39,166 bases of DNA from Methanococcoides sp. (GTDB lineage Archaea; Halobacteriota; Methanosarcinia; Methanosarcinales; Methanosarcinaceae): assembly GCA_021108185.1 (NCBI GenBank), contig JAIORJ010000034.1, positions 1 to 39,166 of the forward strand, in the 5' to 3' direction. This document shows, piece after piece, positions 27,318 through 36,331 of the stretch. The notes below the pieces were generated by a model. That model was not told the origin of the DNA. It did not search any database and saw nothing but the letters and a program-made list of their open reading frames with translations. Positions within the stretch are counted from its first letter, which is position 1. Each line of letters opens with the position of its first letter. Made by a program: the position numbers and the translations under genes.

Positions 27318-28206
27318 AATGTTCACCTGGATCTGATAGATTTTTCAATGTTTTCGGAAGCATTTCCGTTGTAATATGGTCTGTAACTTCCATGAGCTTG
27401 CTTCTTGAATCGGAAGGTTCGAAATCTTCCAATATGTCTTTTGCCATTCTCACGTTCTCCATTGCCAGCAAGGTCGCTTTTTCTACAGCGCTCTCATATG
27501 GCATGGTCCTTCTATATATCTGCAAGATCGATATGGACTCATTATCCGATCTCTTGTCATCGACATTCTCGGTATATTCCAGAATGTCGTCAACGATCTG
27601 ATATGCTCTTCCGAGCCTTTCTCCATAATCCTTCAATTTATTTACAGTCCTTTCATCAGCACCTACGATATATGCACCCATTGCCGCACTGGCTGCAAAG
27701 AGGGATGCGGTCTTCTTGTCGATGCAATCGAAATAGTTCATCTCTGCAAAATCCTCGGATGTGCTTTTTATGTCAATGGTCTCGCCCTCTGCCATTGCCA
27801 TTCCTGCACGTCCGAACTCTCGCACTACCGGTGTACTGTATATTGAAATAAGCTCAATGGACTTTGAGATCATATAATCTCCAGCAAGCATGGCAGCTGC
27901 TGGTCCGAACTTTTTATGTGCGGACTCTACTCCTCTTCGTATGACCCCTTCGTCCAGGATATCATCGTGTATAAGGGATGCGGAGTGGATAAGCTCAATG
28001 GCAAGTGCCGCATTTATGCTATTGTCGGATTCTCCTCCGCATATTCGGGAAGCCAGCAGTAATATTATAGGCCTGACCTTCTTTCCGCCCGATCTGCAAA
28101 TATGTCCGACGACGTTTTTCATCTGGGGTGAATCATCCATGTCGCTTATCATTTCGTTCATGGCATCGGTGATCTGCCGGTATTCATCCCATTGTTCGAT
28201 ATTCAT
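27304..28206 (-). CDS. Trans-polyprenyl diphosphate synthase
   Basis: A 300-residue chain-elongating prenyltransferase. The first Asp-rich motif is DDILD in SASLIHDDILDEG. The residue five before it is Ala rather than a bulky aromatic, which in this family favours products longer than C15-C20. The second motif is DDILEY, with Glu in the last Asp position, and the usual following G-K-x2-G-x-D is replaced by VDDKRSDN. That departure is uncommon. A role in making the methanophenazine side chain rather than the lipid C20 chain is plausible given the neighbouring haem and cytochrome genes, but unproven. A GAGG ribosome-binding site precedes ATG 28206. Confidence 0.85.
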   Translation of the reverse strand: MNIEQWDEYRQITDAMNEMISDMDDSPQMKNVVGHICRSGGKKVRPIILLLASRICGGESDNSINAALAIELIHSASLIHDDILDEGVIRRGVESAHKKFGPAAAMLAGDYMISKSIELISIYSTPVVREFGRAGMAMAEGETIDIKSTSEDFAEMNYFDCIDKKTASLFAASAAMGAYIVGADERTVNKLKDYGERLGRAYQIVDDILEYTENVDDKRSDNESISILQIYRRTMPYESAVEKATLLAMENVRMAKDILEDFEPSDSRSKLMEVTDHITTEMLPKTLKNLSDPGEHYAGI

Positions 28207-28239
28207 CGCATGTCCTCATAATGTAATATGTTCCAGGTT

Positions 28240-28620
28240 TCATTCAGAATACTTTGAAGGGCAGCCTATTACGATCTGTTCTGCCTCTATCTCTGATTCC
28301 GATATCATGGTCCCTGTAAGGCTAACGCTGTTCCCTTCTACAAGATTTGCAGGAAGGTCAGCTGTGTATTCAATATATATCTCCTGTTCCTCGTCTTCAG
28401 CATCCGTAAGGGTGAACGAGACCATTTCCGGTGAGATGCTCAATGTCCCATTTTTGACAAGTCCCATTGTACTGACTTTCTGCCCGACATGATCCTGTGG
28501 GCTGGTCGTGATCTCAGAGACCATCATATATCCCTGTTCGACATCAACGCCCCAAAGTCCGATCACCATAACTGCTACTATCGTAAAAATGGTGAGGATC
28601 GCCTTTCGTTTTTTTTCCAT
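28240..28620 (-). CDS. ccmE: Cytochrome c maturation protein CcmE, archaeal CxxxY type
   Basis: A 126-residue haem chaperone with one N-terminal membrane helix (AILTIFTIVAVMVIGLWGV) and an OB-fold exterior domain (HVGQKVSTMGLVKNGTLSIS, ...VSLTGTMISESEIEAEQIV). It ends in CPSKYSE. The covalent haem-binding motif of ordinary CcmE is H-x3-Y; here it is C-x3-Y, the variant known from archaea and some Desulfovibrio. I chose ATG 28620, with GGTG seven bases upstream; a TTG two codons earlier is the alternative. It follows ccmD by 12 bp. Confidence 0.9.
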   Translation of the reverse strand: MEKKRKAILTIFTIVAVMVIGLWGVDVEQGYMMVSEITTSPQDHVGQKVSTMGLVKNGTLSISPEMVSFTLTDAEDEEQEIYIEYTADLPANLVEGNSVSLTGTMISESEIEAEQIVIGCPSKYSE

Positions 28621-28632
28621 TTGCAAACACCA

Positions 28633-28761
28633 TCAATCTTTAAGCTTTCGGATCAGGGATGCAAGATGCATGCGTGTGCGTATCAGATAAACAATGTAGG
28701 AAAGTATTATTATCCATGTAATTGCGAATGCTGTCTGAAATGCCTGTTCTCCCATTGCCAT
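28633..28761 (-). CDS. ccmD: Small CcmD-like membrane protein (42 aa)
   Basis: A 42-residue protein with a short N-terminus (MAMGEQAFQT), one transmembrane helix (AFAITWIIILSYIVYLI) and a basic cytoplasmic tail (RTRMHLASLIRKLKD). Size, topology and position directly before ccmE match CcmD, which links CcmE to the CcmABC haem exporter. CcmD sequences are too short for a secure match, so the name rests largely on context. ATG 28761 is used; ATG 28755 is possible. Confidence 0.65.
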   Translation of the reverse strand: MAMGEQAFQTAFAITWIIILSYIVYLIRTRMHLASLIRKLKD

Positions 28762-28810
28762 ATCTTATCATCCTTAGCTCCAAAAAGGGCATTATATGTT
28801 GTTATTTTAT

Positions 28811-28862
28811 GTATCTTGACGATACGATTTATATGGGTTCTGTGTAGTATAGTTCCATACTA
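28811..28862. promoter_or_regulatory. Dyad elements between divergent ccmDE and ahbD operons
   Basis: The 175-bp divergent region contains GTATC-TTGAC-GATAC (28811-28825) and TAGTAT-AGTTCC-ATACTA (28845-28862). Both are short inverted repeats suited to a dimeric regulator. TATA-like sequence for ahbD lies near 28903-28915 and for ccmD near 28790-28797, with the dyads between them. Shared control of haem synthesis and haem export is plausible. Confidence 0.35.
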
Positions 28863-28936
28863 TTTAAGCAAATTGAAAGAATTGTCTTTGATAATAGCTT
28901 ACATTATATTAAGTAAATAGGAGTATTTGATCATAC

Positions 28937-29977
28937 ATGGTAAAACCTCCACGACTTATAGCATGGGAATTGACATGGGGATGTAATCTTGCATGTGTTC
29001 ATTGCAGAGGTTCATCTACATCGGAGATACCTGAGGGTGAACTTTCCACGTCTGAAGCAAAACATTTCGTCGATGAGATCGTAGAGATGGGAGATCCCAT
29101 TCTCATTCTGACCGGAGGCGAACCTCTTGTTCGTAAGGATGTCTATGAGATCGCAAGATACGCTACTGACAAAGGTCTGCGTGTGGCTCTTGCGACCAAC
29201 GGCACCCTTCTCAATGACGATGTTGTGAAAAAACTGAAAGATGCAGGAGTGCAGCGTGTCAGTATAAGCATCGATGGTTCAACGGCACAGACACATGACG
29301 ACTTCCGTGGAGTTCCCGGCGCATTCGAGAGCACAATGCGTGGTATCGAGTACCTGAAAGCAGGTGGTCTTGGTTTCCAGATAAACACGACCATAACAAA
29401 AAGGAACATCGATGAGATCCCTGCCATTCTTGAACTTGCAACCAAGATCGGTGCGGAAGCCCATCACATCTTCCTTCTTGTACCAACCGGCAGGGGCAAG
29501 GAACTCGAGAACGAAGAGATCCCGCCTGCTGAATATGAGCGCGTGCTGAACTGGTTCTATGATCAGCAGAAGCACGTCAAGATCCAGTTGAAGGCCACAT
29601 GTGCTCCTCACTATTTCAGAATAATGCGCCAGCGTGCAAAAAGAGAAGGTACTGAGGTTACTGTTAATACACATGGCTATGAAGCAATGACACGTGGCTG
29701 TCTTGGTGGCATAAGCTTTTGTTTCGTTTCCAGTACAGGGGATGTCCAGCCCTGTGGATATCTTCCTGTGGTCGCAGGCAACGTGAAGGAAAAGAGCTTC
29801 AAGGAGATCTGGGAAGACTCAGTCCTTTTCAACGATCTTCGCGATTATGATAAGCTCGGTGGTAAATGCGGAAGATGCAGCTACAATAATGTCTGTGGTG
29901 GTTGCCGTGCCCGTGCTTATGCAGCCACTGGTGACTACATGGCGGAAGAGCCATACTGTATATATAATCCCAGATGA
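28937..29977 (+). CDS. ahbD: AhbD haem synthase (radical SAM)
   Basis: This enzyme decarboxylates the two propionates of iron-coproporphyrin III to give haem b, the last step of the siroheme-dependent pathway. The 346-residue protein begins [20 protein letters not shown] with the C-x3-C-x2-C cluster motif, then [12 protein letters not shown]. It has [20 protein letters not shown] and a C-terminal SPASM set of cysteines ([20 protein letters not shown]...YC) for a second 4Fe-4S cluster. It starts directly with RLIAWE and lacks the longer N-terminus of AhbC, which identifies it as AhbD. First gene of the haem run. Confidence 0.93.
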   Translation: MVKPPRLIAWELTWGCNLACVHCRGSSTSEIPEGELSTSEAKHFVDEIVEMGDPILILTGGEPLVRKDVYEIARYATDKGLRVALATNGTLLNDDVVKKLKDAGVQRVSISIDGSTAQTHDDFRGVPGAFESTMRGIEYLKAGGLGFQINTTITKRNIDEIPAILELATKIGAEAHHIFLLVPTGRGKELENEEIPPAEYERVLNWFYDQQKHVKIQLKATCAPHYFRIMRQRAKREGTEVTVNTHGYEAMTRGCLGGISFCFVSSTGDVQPCGYLPVVAGNVKEKSFKEIWEDSVLFNDLRDYDKLGGKCGRCSYNNVCGGCRARAYAATGDYMAEEPYCIYNPR

Positions 29978-30069
29978 ACTCTGGTTACGGGAAATATTAA
30001 TAATCTAATGATGGCATGAACTCTGCCTAGCATCCAGATCGATTGCAAATAAAAATGGTGTTAATTTAT

Positions 30070-30525
30070 ATGATAGAACTTGATGAGGTCGATAAGTCGA
30101 TCCTGAACCTGATACAGCTGGATTTTCCTCTTGATCCTCACCCATTTGAGAAATTAAGCAAGCAGCTTGGTATTTCTGAAGAGGACTTGCTGGAACGCAT
30201 GGAACGACTTAGCAGGGAAGGCGCAATACGGCGTATAGGTCCGATCATCAACACGAAAAGGGTTGGTGGCATCAGTACACTTGTTGCTCTGAAGGTGCCT
30301 GAATCACGCATCGATGAGGTCGCAGAATTGATCAATCGGCATCAGGAAGTTTCACACAACTATTTGCGTCAGGCAGATTATAACATCTGGTTCACGGTTT
30401 CCGCTGCGAGCCGGGAACGTTTGGAGCAGATAATAAACGATCTCAAGGATGAGACCGGTTGTCCACTGCTCGATCTTCCGACAAAACGCCTCTTTAAGAT
30501 CGGGGTGAAATTCGATGTCAGATAA
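30070..30525 (+). CDS. ahbA: Siroheme decarboxylase subunit AhbA
   Basis: A 151-residue AsnC/Lrp-like protein: an N-terminal winged helix (about residues 1-60) and a C-terminal RAM-like domain. In this pathway the fold serves as enzyme rather than regulator. With AhbB it removes two acetate carboxyls from siroheme to give 12,18-didecarboxysiroheme. The segment [20 protein letters not shown] and the [16 protein letters not shown] ending are the AhbA hallmarks. I chose ATG 30070, preceded by GGTG; in-frame upstream starts at 30043 and 30055 have poorer signals. Confidence 0.9.
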   Translation: MIELDEVDKSILNLIQLDFPLDPHPFEKLSKQLGISEEDLLERMERLSREGAIRRIGPIINTKRVGGISTLVALKVPESRIDEVAELINRHQEVSHNYLRQADYNIWFTVSAASRERLEQIINDLKDETGCPLLDLPTKRLFKIGVKFDVR

Positions 30526-30994
30526 TAATGTTCAAATGGATGAGCTTGACACACGTCTTCTCAAATTGACCCAGGATGGAATTCCGCTCACTCATTCTCC
30601 TTTTGCTGATGTGGCAAAGGAGCTTGGCATGACCGAAGAGGATGTTGTCGATAGGATCAAACATCTTCAGGTGAACGGTTTTATTCGAAGGTTCGGTGCA
30701 TCTATCGGACATCGTGCCATTGGCATAACCGCAAATGCAATGTGCACCTGGAATGTTCCTGATGAGCTTGTCGAAGAGGTCGGTGCGGTCATGGCAGGTT
30801 TTACCGAAGTGACACATTGCTACGAAAGACCTCGTTACCCGGACTGGCCTTACAACCTCTTCACAATGGTACATTCATATACTCGCGATGACTGTGAGCG
30901 TATTGCTAAAGAGATATCCATTGCAACGGGGATCTCTGATTACAATCTTCTGTACAGTGTACGTGAATTCAAAAAGACTGGCGTGAGGCTGTAA
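30515..30994 (+). CDS. ahbB: Siroheme decarboxylase subunit AhbB
   Basis: The 159-residue partner of AhbA, with the same AsnC/Lrp-like fold. [20 protein letters not shown] and [20 protein letters not shown] are AhbB signatures; the latter contains the active-site histidine region. It overlaps ahbA by 11 bp and has a GGGGTG ribosome-binding site, so it is translationally coupled. The precorrin-2 dehydrogenase follows with no gap. Confidence 0.92.
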   Translation: MSDNNVQMDELDTRLLKLTQDGIPLTHSPFADVAKELGMTEEDVVDRIKHLQVNGFIRRFGASIGHRAIGITANAMCTWNVPDELVEEVGAVMAGFTEVTHCYERPRYPDWPYNLFTMVHSYTRDDCERIAKEISIATGISDYNLLYSVREFKKTGVRL

Positions 30995-31675
30995 ATGACA
31001 GGGAAAGGCCTTGGTCGGAAATATATGCCTCTTTTCATTGACATGGAAGGTCGGAAAGTGGTGGTCTTCGGTGGAGGTTCTGTGGGATTTCGAAAAGCCT
31101 CCCTCTTTGCAGAATATGCAGAAACTGCTGTAATAAGCATCGATTTTTCTCCTGAACTTGAAGAGCTTGCTTCTTCTTCATCGGTTAAATTGATCGGGTC
31201 CGACCTTTCTTCTGTTTCCGATGGATCCATACTTGCCCTGATGGAAGATGCTTTTCTTGTAATTCCTGCAACGAACGTTCCTTCATTGAATGACAGGATC
31301 AGGGAACTTGCACAAGGGCGTGGGATCCTTGTAAACCGAATTGATATGGCAGGGGAGGTCGTAATTCCTTCTGTTATACAGCGGGATGGACTTTCCATAG
31401 GAATATCTACATTTGGTTCAAGTCCTGCGGTCTCAAAATATACTCGCAGGAAACTGGAATCTATAATCACTCCTCAATATGGGGAGATGATACGCTTGCA
31501 GGATGAGATGCGAACCTTGCTCAAAAGTAAAGTGGACTTGCAGAAAGAGCGTAAAGCCCTTCTCTGGAAGATACTTGAGGACAAGGCTATATGGGATGCC
31601 CTGGAAGTTTCGTATGAAAAAGGGTATAATGTAGCATACAATATAGTTCAGGAGCACTTAGACAAGAAAGGTTGA
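30995..31675 (+). CDS. Precorrin-2 dehydrogenase / sirohydrochlorin ferrochelatase (CysG N-terminal/Met8 type)
   Basis: A 226-residue NAD-dependent enzyme that oxidises precorrin-2 to sirohydrochlorin and may insert iron to form siroheme, the substrate of AhbAB. The Rossmann motif V-F-G-G-G-S-V-G-F-R-K lies near residues 24-35. LVNRIDMAGEVVIPSVIQRD and GISTFGSSPAVSKYTRRKLE are the family's conserved segments. The methyltransferase half of CysG is absent, so uroporphyrinogen methylation must be encoded elsewhere. ATG 30995 directly follows the ahbB stop. Confidence 0.88.
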   Translation: MTGKGLGRKYMPLFIDMEGRKVVVFGGGSVGFRKASLFAEYAETAVISIDFSPELEELASSSSVKLIGSDLSSVSDGSILALMEDAFLVIPATNVPSLNDRIRELAQGRGILVNRIDMAGEVVIPSVIQRDGLSIGISTFGSSPAVSKYTRRKLESIITPQYGEMIRLQDEMRTLLKSKVDLQKERKALLWKILEDKAIWDALEVSYEKGYNVAYNIVQEHLDKKG

Positions 31676-31768
31676 TGTTATCATGAAATATTACATTAGG
31701 TTTAAGTCCAATGCTCGTATTCATGTGGATATGTTACACTTATCACACGCCGTTCGTGGAGGCTTGGA

Positions 31769-33037
31769 GTGACAGAAATATCCAGTATGGTAATTACGCA
31801 CGCAAAGGCTACTGTTGAGGAAATGGAAGATTCCTGGCATGGTGACATAGAACTTGTCCTGAGCCAGCTTTACTCAAATGAGCTTGTTTATGAGTGTGCA
31901 GTCCTCAAGACCTGTAATCGTGTAGAGATATATGTGGTATCTTCAAAAGGTAGCAGTGTACTTTTCCATTATGCAAAAGAGATGGGCGTTTCTGCAAAGA
32001 TCGTGGAATTCTATGACCATGATGAATCGTTAAGACATCTGCTCAGGCTTGCATGCGGTCTCGAATCTATGATAATCGGGGAAGATCAGATCCTCGGTCA
32101 GATCAAGGACTTTTTCCTTTTGGCCAAAGAAGCCGGAACTGTTGGAAAAGTGCTGAGTACCGGATTCAGCAAGGCTATCCAGGTGGGCAAAAGGGTCCGT
32201 ACAGAGACCTTCATCAACAGGGGTGCAGTTTCCATTGCTTCGGCAGCGGTAGATCTTGCAGAGGATATCCTTCACGGTCTGAATGACAAGCACATTCTTG
32301 TGATCGGTACCGGTGAAATGGGGACCTTGGTCACGAGAGCACTTTCACACCGGGATATGCATGTTATCTATCTTGCAAATCGTACTTACGAGAAGGCAAG
32401 GGACCTTGCTGAAGAACTTGGCGGGGAAGCTGTCATGTTCGACCAGCTGGAAAAATACGTCCGTGCTGCCGATGTGGTTATCAGTGCTACTTCTGCTCCT
32501 CATTATGTATTGAAGGATGATCTCGTGGGTAAAGTGATGGAAGGCCGTGAGAACGACCTCCTCCTCATAGATATTGCAAGTCCAAGAGATATCGATCCTG
32601 CAGTCGAGGAAATCCCGCATGTAATTCTCCGTAATATCGACGGTTTACGTGTCATTAATGAAAAGAACCTTCAGATGAGGATGGTGGAGGCCAAGAAGGC
32701 CGAGATCATCATTGATGATGAATTGAAGCTATTGAAGGCTCAGTACAAACGTCAAAAGGCTGATGCTATCATATCTGATCTTTATAGCCAGTCCCATGGT
32801 CTCAGGCATAACGAGATGGAGCATGCCATCAATAAACTGAGTGCCTACCATACCATGGGTGATATTGAACGTAAGGTGCTTGAAGATCTCACGCATGCGA
32901 TCACGAACAAGATCCTTGCAGAACCCACCAAGAAATTACGCAACGCAGCGGAATATGATGACGATAAGTTCCTTGATTCCGTATCTCGTTTATTTGATAT
33001 ACGCCCAATTAAGAAGAACGATGGAATTACAAAATAA
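31769..33037 (+). CDS. hemA: Glutamyl-tRNA reductase
   Basis: A 422-residue NADPH-dependent enzyme that reduces Glu-tRNA(Glu) to glutamate-1-semialdehyde, the first committed step of tetrapyrrole synthesis. The catalytic Cys is C49 in KTCNRVEIY. GLESMIIGEDQILGQIK, the Rossmann motif VIGTGEMGTLVTRALS and the C-terminal dimerisation helix are all present. The start is a GTG at 31769, preceded by GGAGG. A 93-bp gap separates it from the previous gene. Confidence 0.96.
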   Translation: MTEISSMVITHAKATVEEMEDSWHGDIELVLSQLYSNELVYECAVLKTCNRVEIYVVSSKGSSVLFHYAKEMGVSAKIVEFYDHDESLRHLLRLACGLESMIIGEDQILGQIKDFFLLAKEAGTVGKVLSTGFSKAIQVGKRVRTETFINRGAVSIASAAVDLAEDILHGLNDKHILVIGTGEMGTLVTRALSHRDMHVIYLANRTYEKARDLAEELGGEAVMFDQLEKYVRAADVVISATSAPHYVLKDDLVGKVMEGRENDLLLIDIASPRDIDPAVEEIPHVILRNIDGLRVINEKNLQMRMVEAKKAEIIIDDELKLLKAQYKRQKADAIISDLYSQSHGLRHNEMEHAINKLSAYHTMGDIERKVLEDLTHAITNKILAEPTKKLRNAAEYDDDKFLDSVSRLFDIRPIKKNDGITK

Positions 33038-33049
33038 GAGTTGATACTA

Positions 33050-34024
33050 ATGTTCCCACAGGTTAGAATGCGAAGGTTAAGAAGTGGTAAGATACGCGAT
33101 TTGGTGCGGGAGACCTCACTTGGTGTAGATGACCTGATATATCCAATGTTCGTTGATGAGACCACTGATTCTTCCGTGGATATATCCTCTATGCCCGGAA
33201 TACAGCGCTTGCCACTGGACAAAGTGGTAGATGATGCTAAGGAAGCAGCGGATCTAGGTATTCCTGCATTGGTACTGTTCGGCATTCCTAAGCACAAGGA
33301 TGCTGTCGGGACATGTTCTCATGGCGAGGACGACATCGTACAACAGGCGGTCCGAAGCATCAAGGAAGACCTTGGTAAAGATATGGTGGTCATCACCGAT
33401 GTCTGTATGTGTGAATATACCGATCACGGTCACTGTGGGATTGTCGATATGGACACTGAGGACGTACTGAATGACCCGACTCTTGATATTCTCGGCAAGA
33501 TCGCCACAAGTCATGTTGAAGCCGGAGCGGACATAGTTGCACCGTCAGGCATGATGGATGGTATGATAGGTGCTATACGTAATTCTCTCGATGAAAACCA
33601 TTTTGAGAACACTCCTATCATGTCCTATGCTGCAAAATATACCTCTGCATTCTACGGCCCATTCAGGGAGGCAGCCGATTCCGGTTTCCAGTTCGGTGAC
33701 CGTTCAACGTATCAGATGGACCCTGCAAATTCAAATGAGGCTATTCGTGAAGCGGAACTGGATATTCTGGAAGGTGCTGATATAATAATGGTGAAGCCTG
33801 CTCTTCCTTATCTTGATATAATCTATCGCATCAAACATGAGTTCAAGATGCCTACTGCTGCGTACAATGTCAGTGGGGAATATTCCATGCTAAAGGCAGC
33901 AGCTGAAAAAGGCTGGCTTGACGAGAAGTTGGTCATGTATGAATCCCTCATGTCCATCAAGCGTGCCGGTGCTGATATGATACTTACATACTTCGCAAAG
34001 GACCTCGCTCGTATGCTTAAATGA
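33050..34024 (+). CDS. hemB: Porphobilinogen synthase (delta-aminolevulinate dehydratase)
   Basis: This enzyme condenses two 5-aminolevulinate molecules to porphobilinogen. About 324 residues. The zinc-site cysteines are in [14 protein letters not shown] (C-x-C-x7-C), so it is the zinc-dependent type. The Schiff-base lysines are in [15 protein letters not shown] and [14 protein letters not shown] prefer ATG 33050 ([11 protein letters not shown]) to a TTG three codons upstream because the shorter N-terminus is usual for archaea. It lies 12 bp after hemA. Confidence 0.96.
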   Translation: MFPQVRMRRLRSGKIRDLVRETSLGVDDLIYPMFVDETTDSSVDISSMPGIQRLPLDKVVDDAKEAADLGIPALVLFGIPKHKDAVGTCSHGEDDIVQQAVRSIKEDLGKDMVVITDVCMCEYTDHGHCGIVDMDTEDVLNDPTLDILGKIATSHVEAGADIVAPSGMMDGMIGAIRNSLDENHFENTPIMSYAAKYTSAFYGPFREAADSGFQFGDRSTYQMDPANSNEAIREAELDILEGADIIMVKPALPYLDIIYRIKHEFKMPTAAYNVSGEYSMLKAAAEKGWLDEKLVMYESLMSIKRAGADMILTYFAKDLARMLK

Positions 34025-34096
34025 GCTTTGTGGATATAAAAACGATATATTTCTAAGGAATACAAAATTTACAATTAAATATCAAATGGTGTTATC

Positions 34097-35365
34097 ATGG
34101 TTACTTTAGACAAGTCCAAAGACCTATTCGACAAAGCAAGAAAGATCCTTCCCGGTGGGGTCAGCAGTCCTGTTCGTGCTATCAAACCATATCCTTTCTA
34201 TACGGAATCTGCAAATGGTTGCCTTATAAAGGATATTGACGGGAACGAGTACATTGATTATTGTCTGGCATACGGCCCTAATATTCTGGGACATGCAAAT
34301 CCTGTCATCAAACAGGCCATCGTCGACCAGCTCGATAAAGGCTGGCTTTACGGAACGCCAACAGGTCTTGAAGTTACCCTTGCTGAAAAGATAGCTTCCC
34401 TTTATCCAAGCATTGATATGCTTAGATTTGTTTCCACAGGTACTGAAGCTACAATGAGCGCTCTCAGGGCTGCCCGTGGGTTTACCGGGAAGAACAAGTT
34501 CGTTAAGATCGAGGGTGGGTTCCATGGAGCTCATGACGCTGTCCTGGTCAAGGCAGGTTCAGGTGCAACTACACACGGCAAACCGGATTCCCTTGGCATA
34601 CCGGAAGATTTCACAAAGAACACCCTTCAAGTGGCTTACAATGATATCGAGGCAATGACAGAGGTCATCGAATCGAATCAGGATGATATGGCTGCTGTTA
34701 TCATAGAGCCTGTTCTGGGTAACATTGGTCCTATACTTCCAGATGGTGATTATCTCAAGGAAGTAAGGAAGGTAACGGAAGAGAACGATGTTGTCCTTAT
34801 ATTCGATGAAGTTATCACCGGTTTCAGGCTCGCAATGGGCGGAGCACAGGAATATTTCGGTGTGACACCTGATATGACCACTCTTGGAAAGATAGTCGGA
34901 GGCGGCTTGCCTATAGGTGTTTTCGGTGGTAAACGTGAGATCCTCGAGATGATCTCGCCATCAGGTTCAGTTTATCAGGCAGGTACGTTCAGTGGCAGTC
35001 CGGCATCCGTTGCAGCAGGTATTGCAGCTGTCGATGTACTGGAAAAGGAAAAGGTACATGAGAAACTCGAAGCTACCGGAAATATGCTTCGTGCCGGTCT
35101 TAATGATATAATCGCTGACAAAGGACTTGATTATCATGTGGGTGGTATTGCGTCCATGTTCAAGGTGTTCTTCGGTGACAAACCTCTGAATTATCAGGAT
35201 GTACTGAAATGCGACAAGGAAGGTTACCTTCAGTTCTTCCACGACATGCTTGACAGCAATGTTTTCCTCCCACCGTCCCAGTTCGAGACGAACTTCCTGT
35301 CAACCGCACACACAGAAGCTGATCTCGAGACAACACTCGAAGCTTATGCAGCTAACTTGAAGTAA
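34097..35365 (+). CDS. hemL: Glutamate-1-semialdehyde 2,1-aminomutase
   Basis: A 422-residue PLP enzyme that converts glutamate-1-semialdehyde to 5-aminolevulinate. The PLP lysine is K265 in [39 protein letters not shown] and the N-terminal [15 protein letters not shown] are family marks. It has normal length. A 72-bp AT-rich gap upstream (ATATATTT near 34047) could hold an additional promoter. Confidence 0.97.
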   Translation: MVTLDKSKDLFDKARKILPGGVSSPVRAIKPYPFYTESANGCLIKDIDGNEYIDYCLAYGPNILGHANPVIKQAIVDQLDKGWLYGTPTGLEVTLAEKIASLYPSIDMLRFVSTGTEATMSALRAARGFTGKNKFVKIEGGFHGAHDAVLVKAGSGATTHGKPDSLGIPEDFTKNTLQVAYNDIEAMTEVIESNQDDMAAVIIEPVLGNIGPILPDGDYLKEVRKVTEENDVVLIFDEVITGFRLAMGGAQEYFGVTPDMTTLGKIVGGGLPIGVFGGKREILEMISPSGSVYQAGTFSGSPASVAAGIAAVDVLEKEKVHEKLEATGNMLRAGLNDIIADKGLDYHVGGIASMFKVFFGDKPLNYQDVLKCDKEGYLQFFHDMLDSNVFLPPSQFETNFLSTAHTEADLETTLEAYAANLK

Positions 35366-35378
35366 GGGGATGCTTAAG

Positions 35379-36308
35379 ATGATACTCGGAACCCGCGGAA
35401 GTGCTCTGGCGATCGCTCAGGCAGACCTTGTTACAAGGATGCTTGAAGAGAAAGGCCATGAACTTACAAGGAATGTGATCAAAACATCCGGTGATGTGTT
35501 CACGGACCGCCCACTCCATGAAGTTGCCGGAGTAGGCGTGTTCGTACGTGAGCTCGATGACAGGATGATCGAAGGCGAAGTGGACATTGCGGTCCATTCC
35601 ATGAAAGACCTTCCAACCGTAAGACCGCCTGAACTTGCTATTGCTGCGGTGCTAAAACGTGATTCTCCATACGATGTGCTTTTAACAGCAGACGGTTCCA
35701 CTCTGGATGAGCTTCCGGATGGTGCTATCATCGGAACCACATCCATGCGCAGAAGGGCACAACTGCTCAGGTATCGCCCTGATCTCAACGTAGAGGACCT
35801 TCGGGGTAACATTAATACACGTATACAGAAGCTTGAAGCAGGTCAGTATGATGGTATACTGCTCGCAGAAGCAGGTCTTCAGCGTATGGGCTGGGAAATG
35901 GATGTACAACGCCTTCCTGCCGAAGCTTTCTGCCCGTCTGCGAATCAGGGTACCATTGTGGTTGTCACAAGGGCCGAGGATGAGGCTGAGAGAGCATGTT
36001 CTGTTCTGAACCATGACCGTTCAAGGATGGAGACCGAAGTGGAGCGCCTTCTTATTACGGAGGTTGAAGGCGGTTGTATCGTTCCTATCGGTTCCTTTGC
36101 ACGGATGAACGAGGACGGGGACGAGATCCATGTGCTAGTGGAAGTGCTCGCAGTGGATGGTACACGTGAGATCCGTATCGAGGATGATATTCCTGTTAAG
36201 AACTATCGCGAACATGCTCTGAGTATTGGTAGGATGCTTGTGGAGATGGGCGGTAAAGAGCTTGTGCGGGAAGCGGTCTGCCTGATGTCCGGCTGCGATG
36301 AAGAATAA
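35379..36308 (+). CDS. hemC: Hydroxymethylbilane synthase (porphobilinogen deaminase)
   Basis: This enzyme polymerises four porphobilinogens to hydroxymethylbilane on a dipyrromethane cofactor. The cofactor cysteine is in EVEGGCIVPIG. The N-terminal GTRGSALAIAQADLVTRMLE and VHSMKDLPT are diagnostic. I chose ATG 35379 over ATG 35370 because the AGGGG ribosome-binding site (35365-35369) touches the first ATG but is correctly spaced from the second. 309 residues. The next step, uroporphyrinogen III synthase, is not in the window. Confidence 0.96.
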   Translation: MILGTRGSALAIAQADLVTRMLEEKGHELTRNVIKTSGDVFTDRPLHEVAGVGVFVRELDDRMIEGEVDIAVHSMKDLPTVRPPELAIAAVLKRDSPYDVLLTADGSTLDELPDGAIIGTTSMRRRAQLLRYRPDLNVEDLRGNINTRIQKLEAGQYDGILLAEAGLQRMGWEMDVQRLPAEAFCPSANQGTIVVVTRAEDEAERACSVLNHDRSRMETEVERLLITEVEGGCIVPIGSFARMNEDGDEIHVLVEVLAVDGTREIRIEDDIPVKNYREHALSIGRMLVEMGGKELVREAVCLMSGCDEE

Positions 36309-36331
36309 TTGATGATGGGAAGTAGAAGCTT

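Noticed and set aside
30070-30994. Lrp/AsnC transcription regulators
   Set aside because: Although the fold is that of Lrp regulators, the paired signatures and the haem-gene context identify AhbA and AhbB siroheme decarboxylase.
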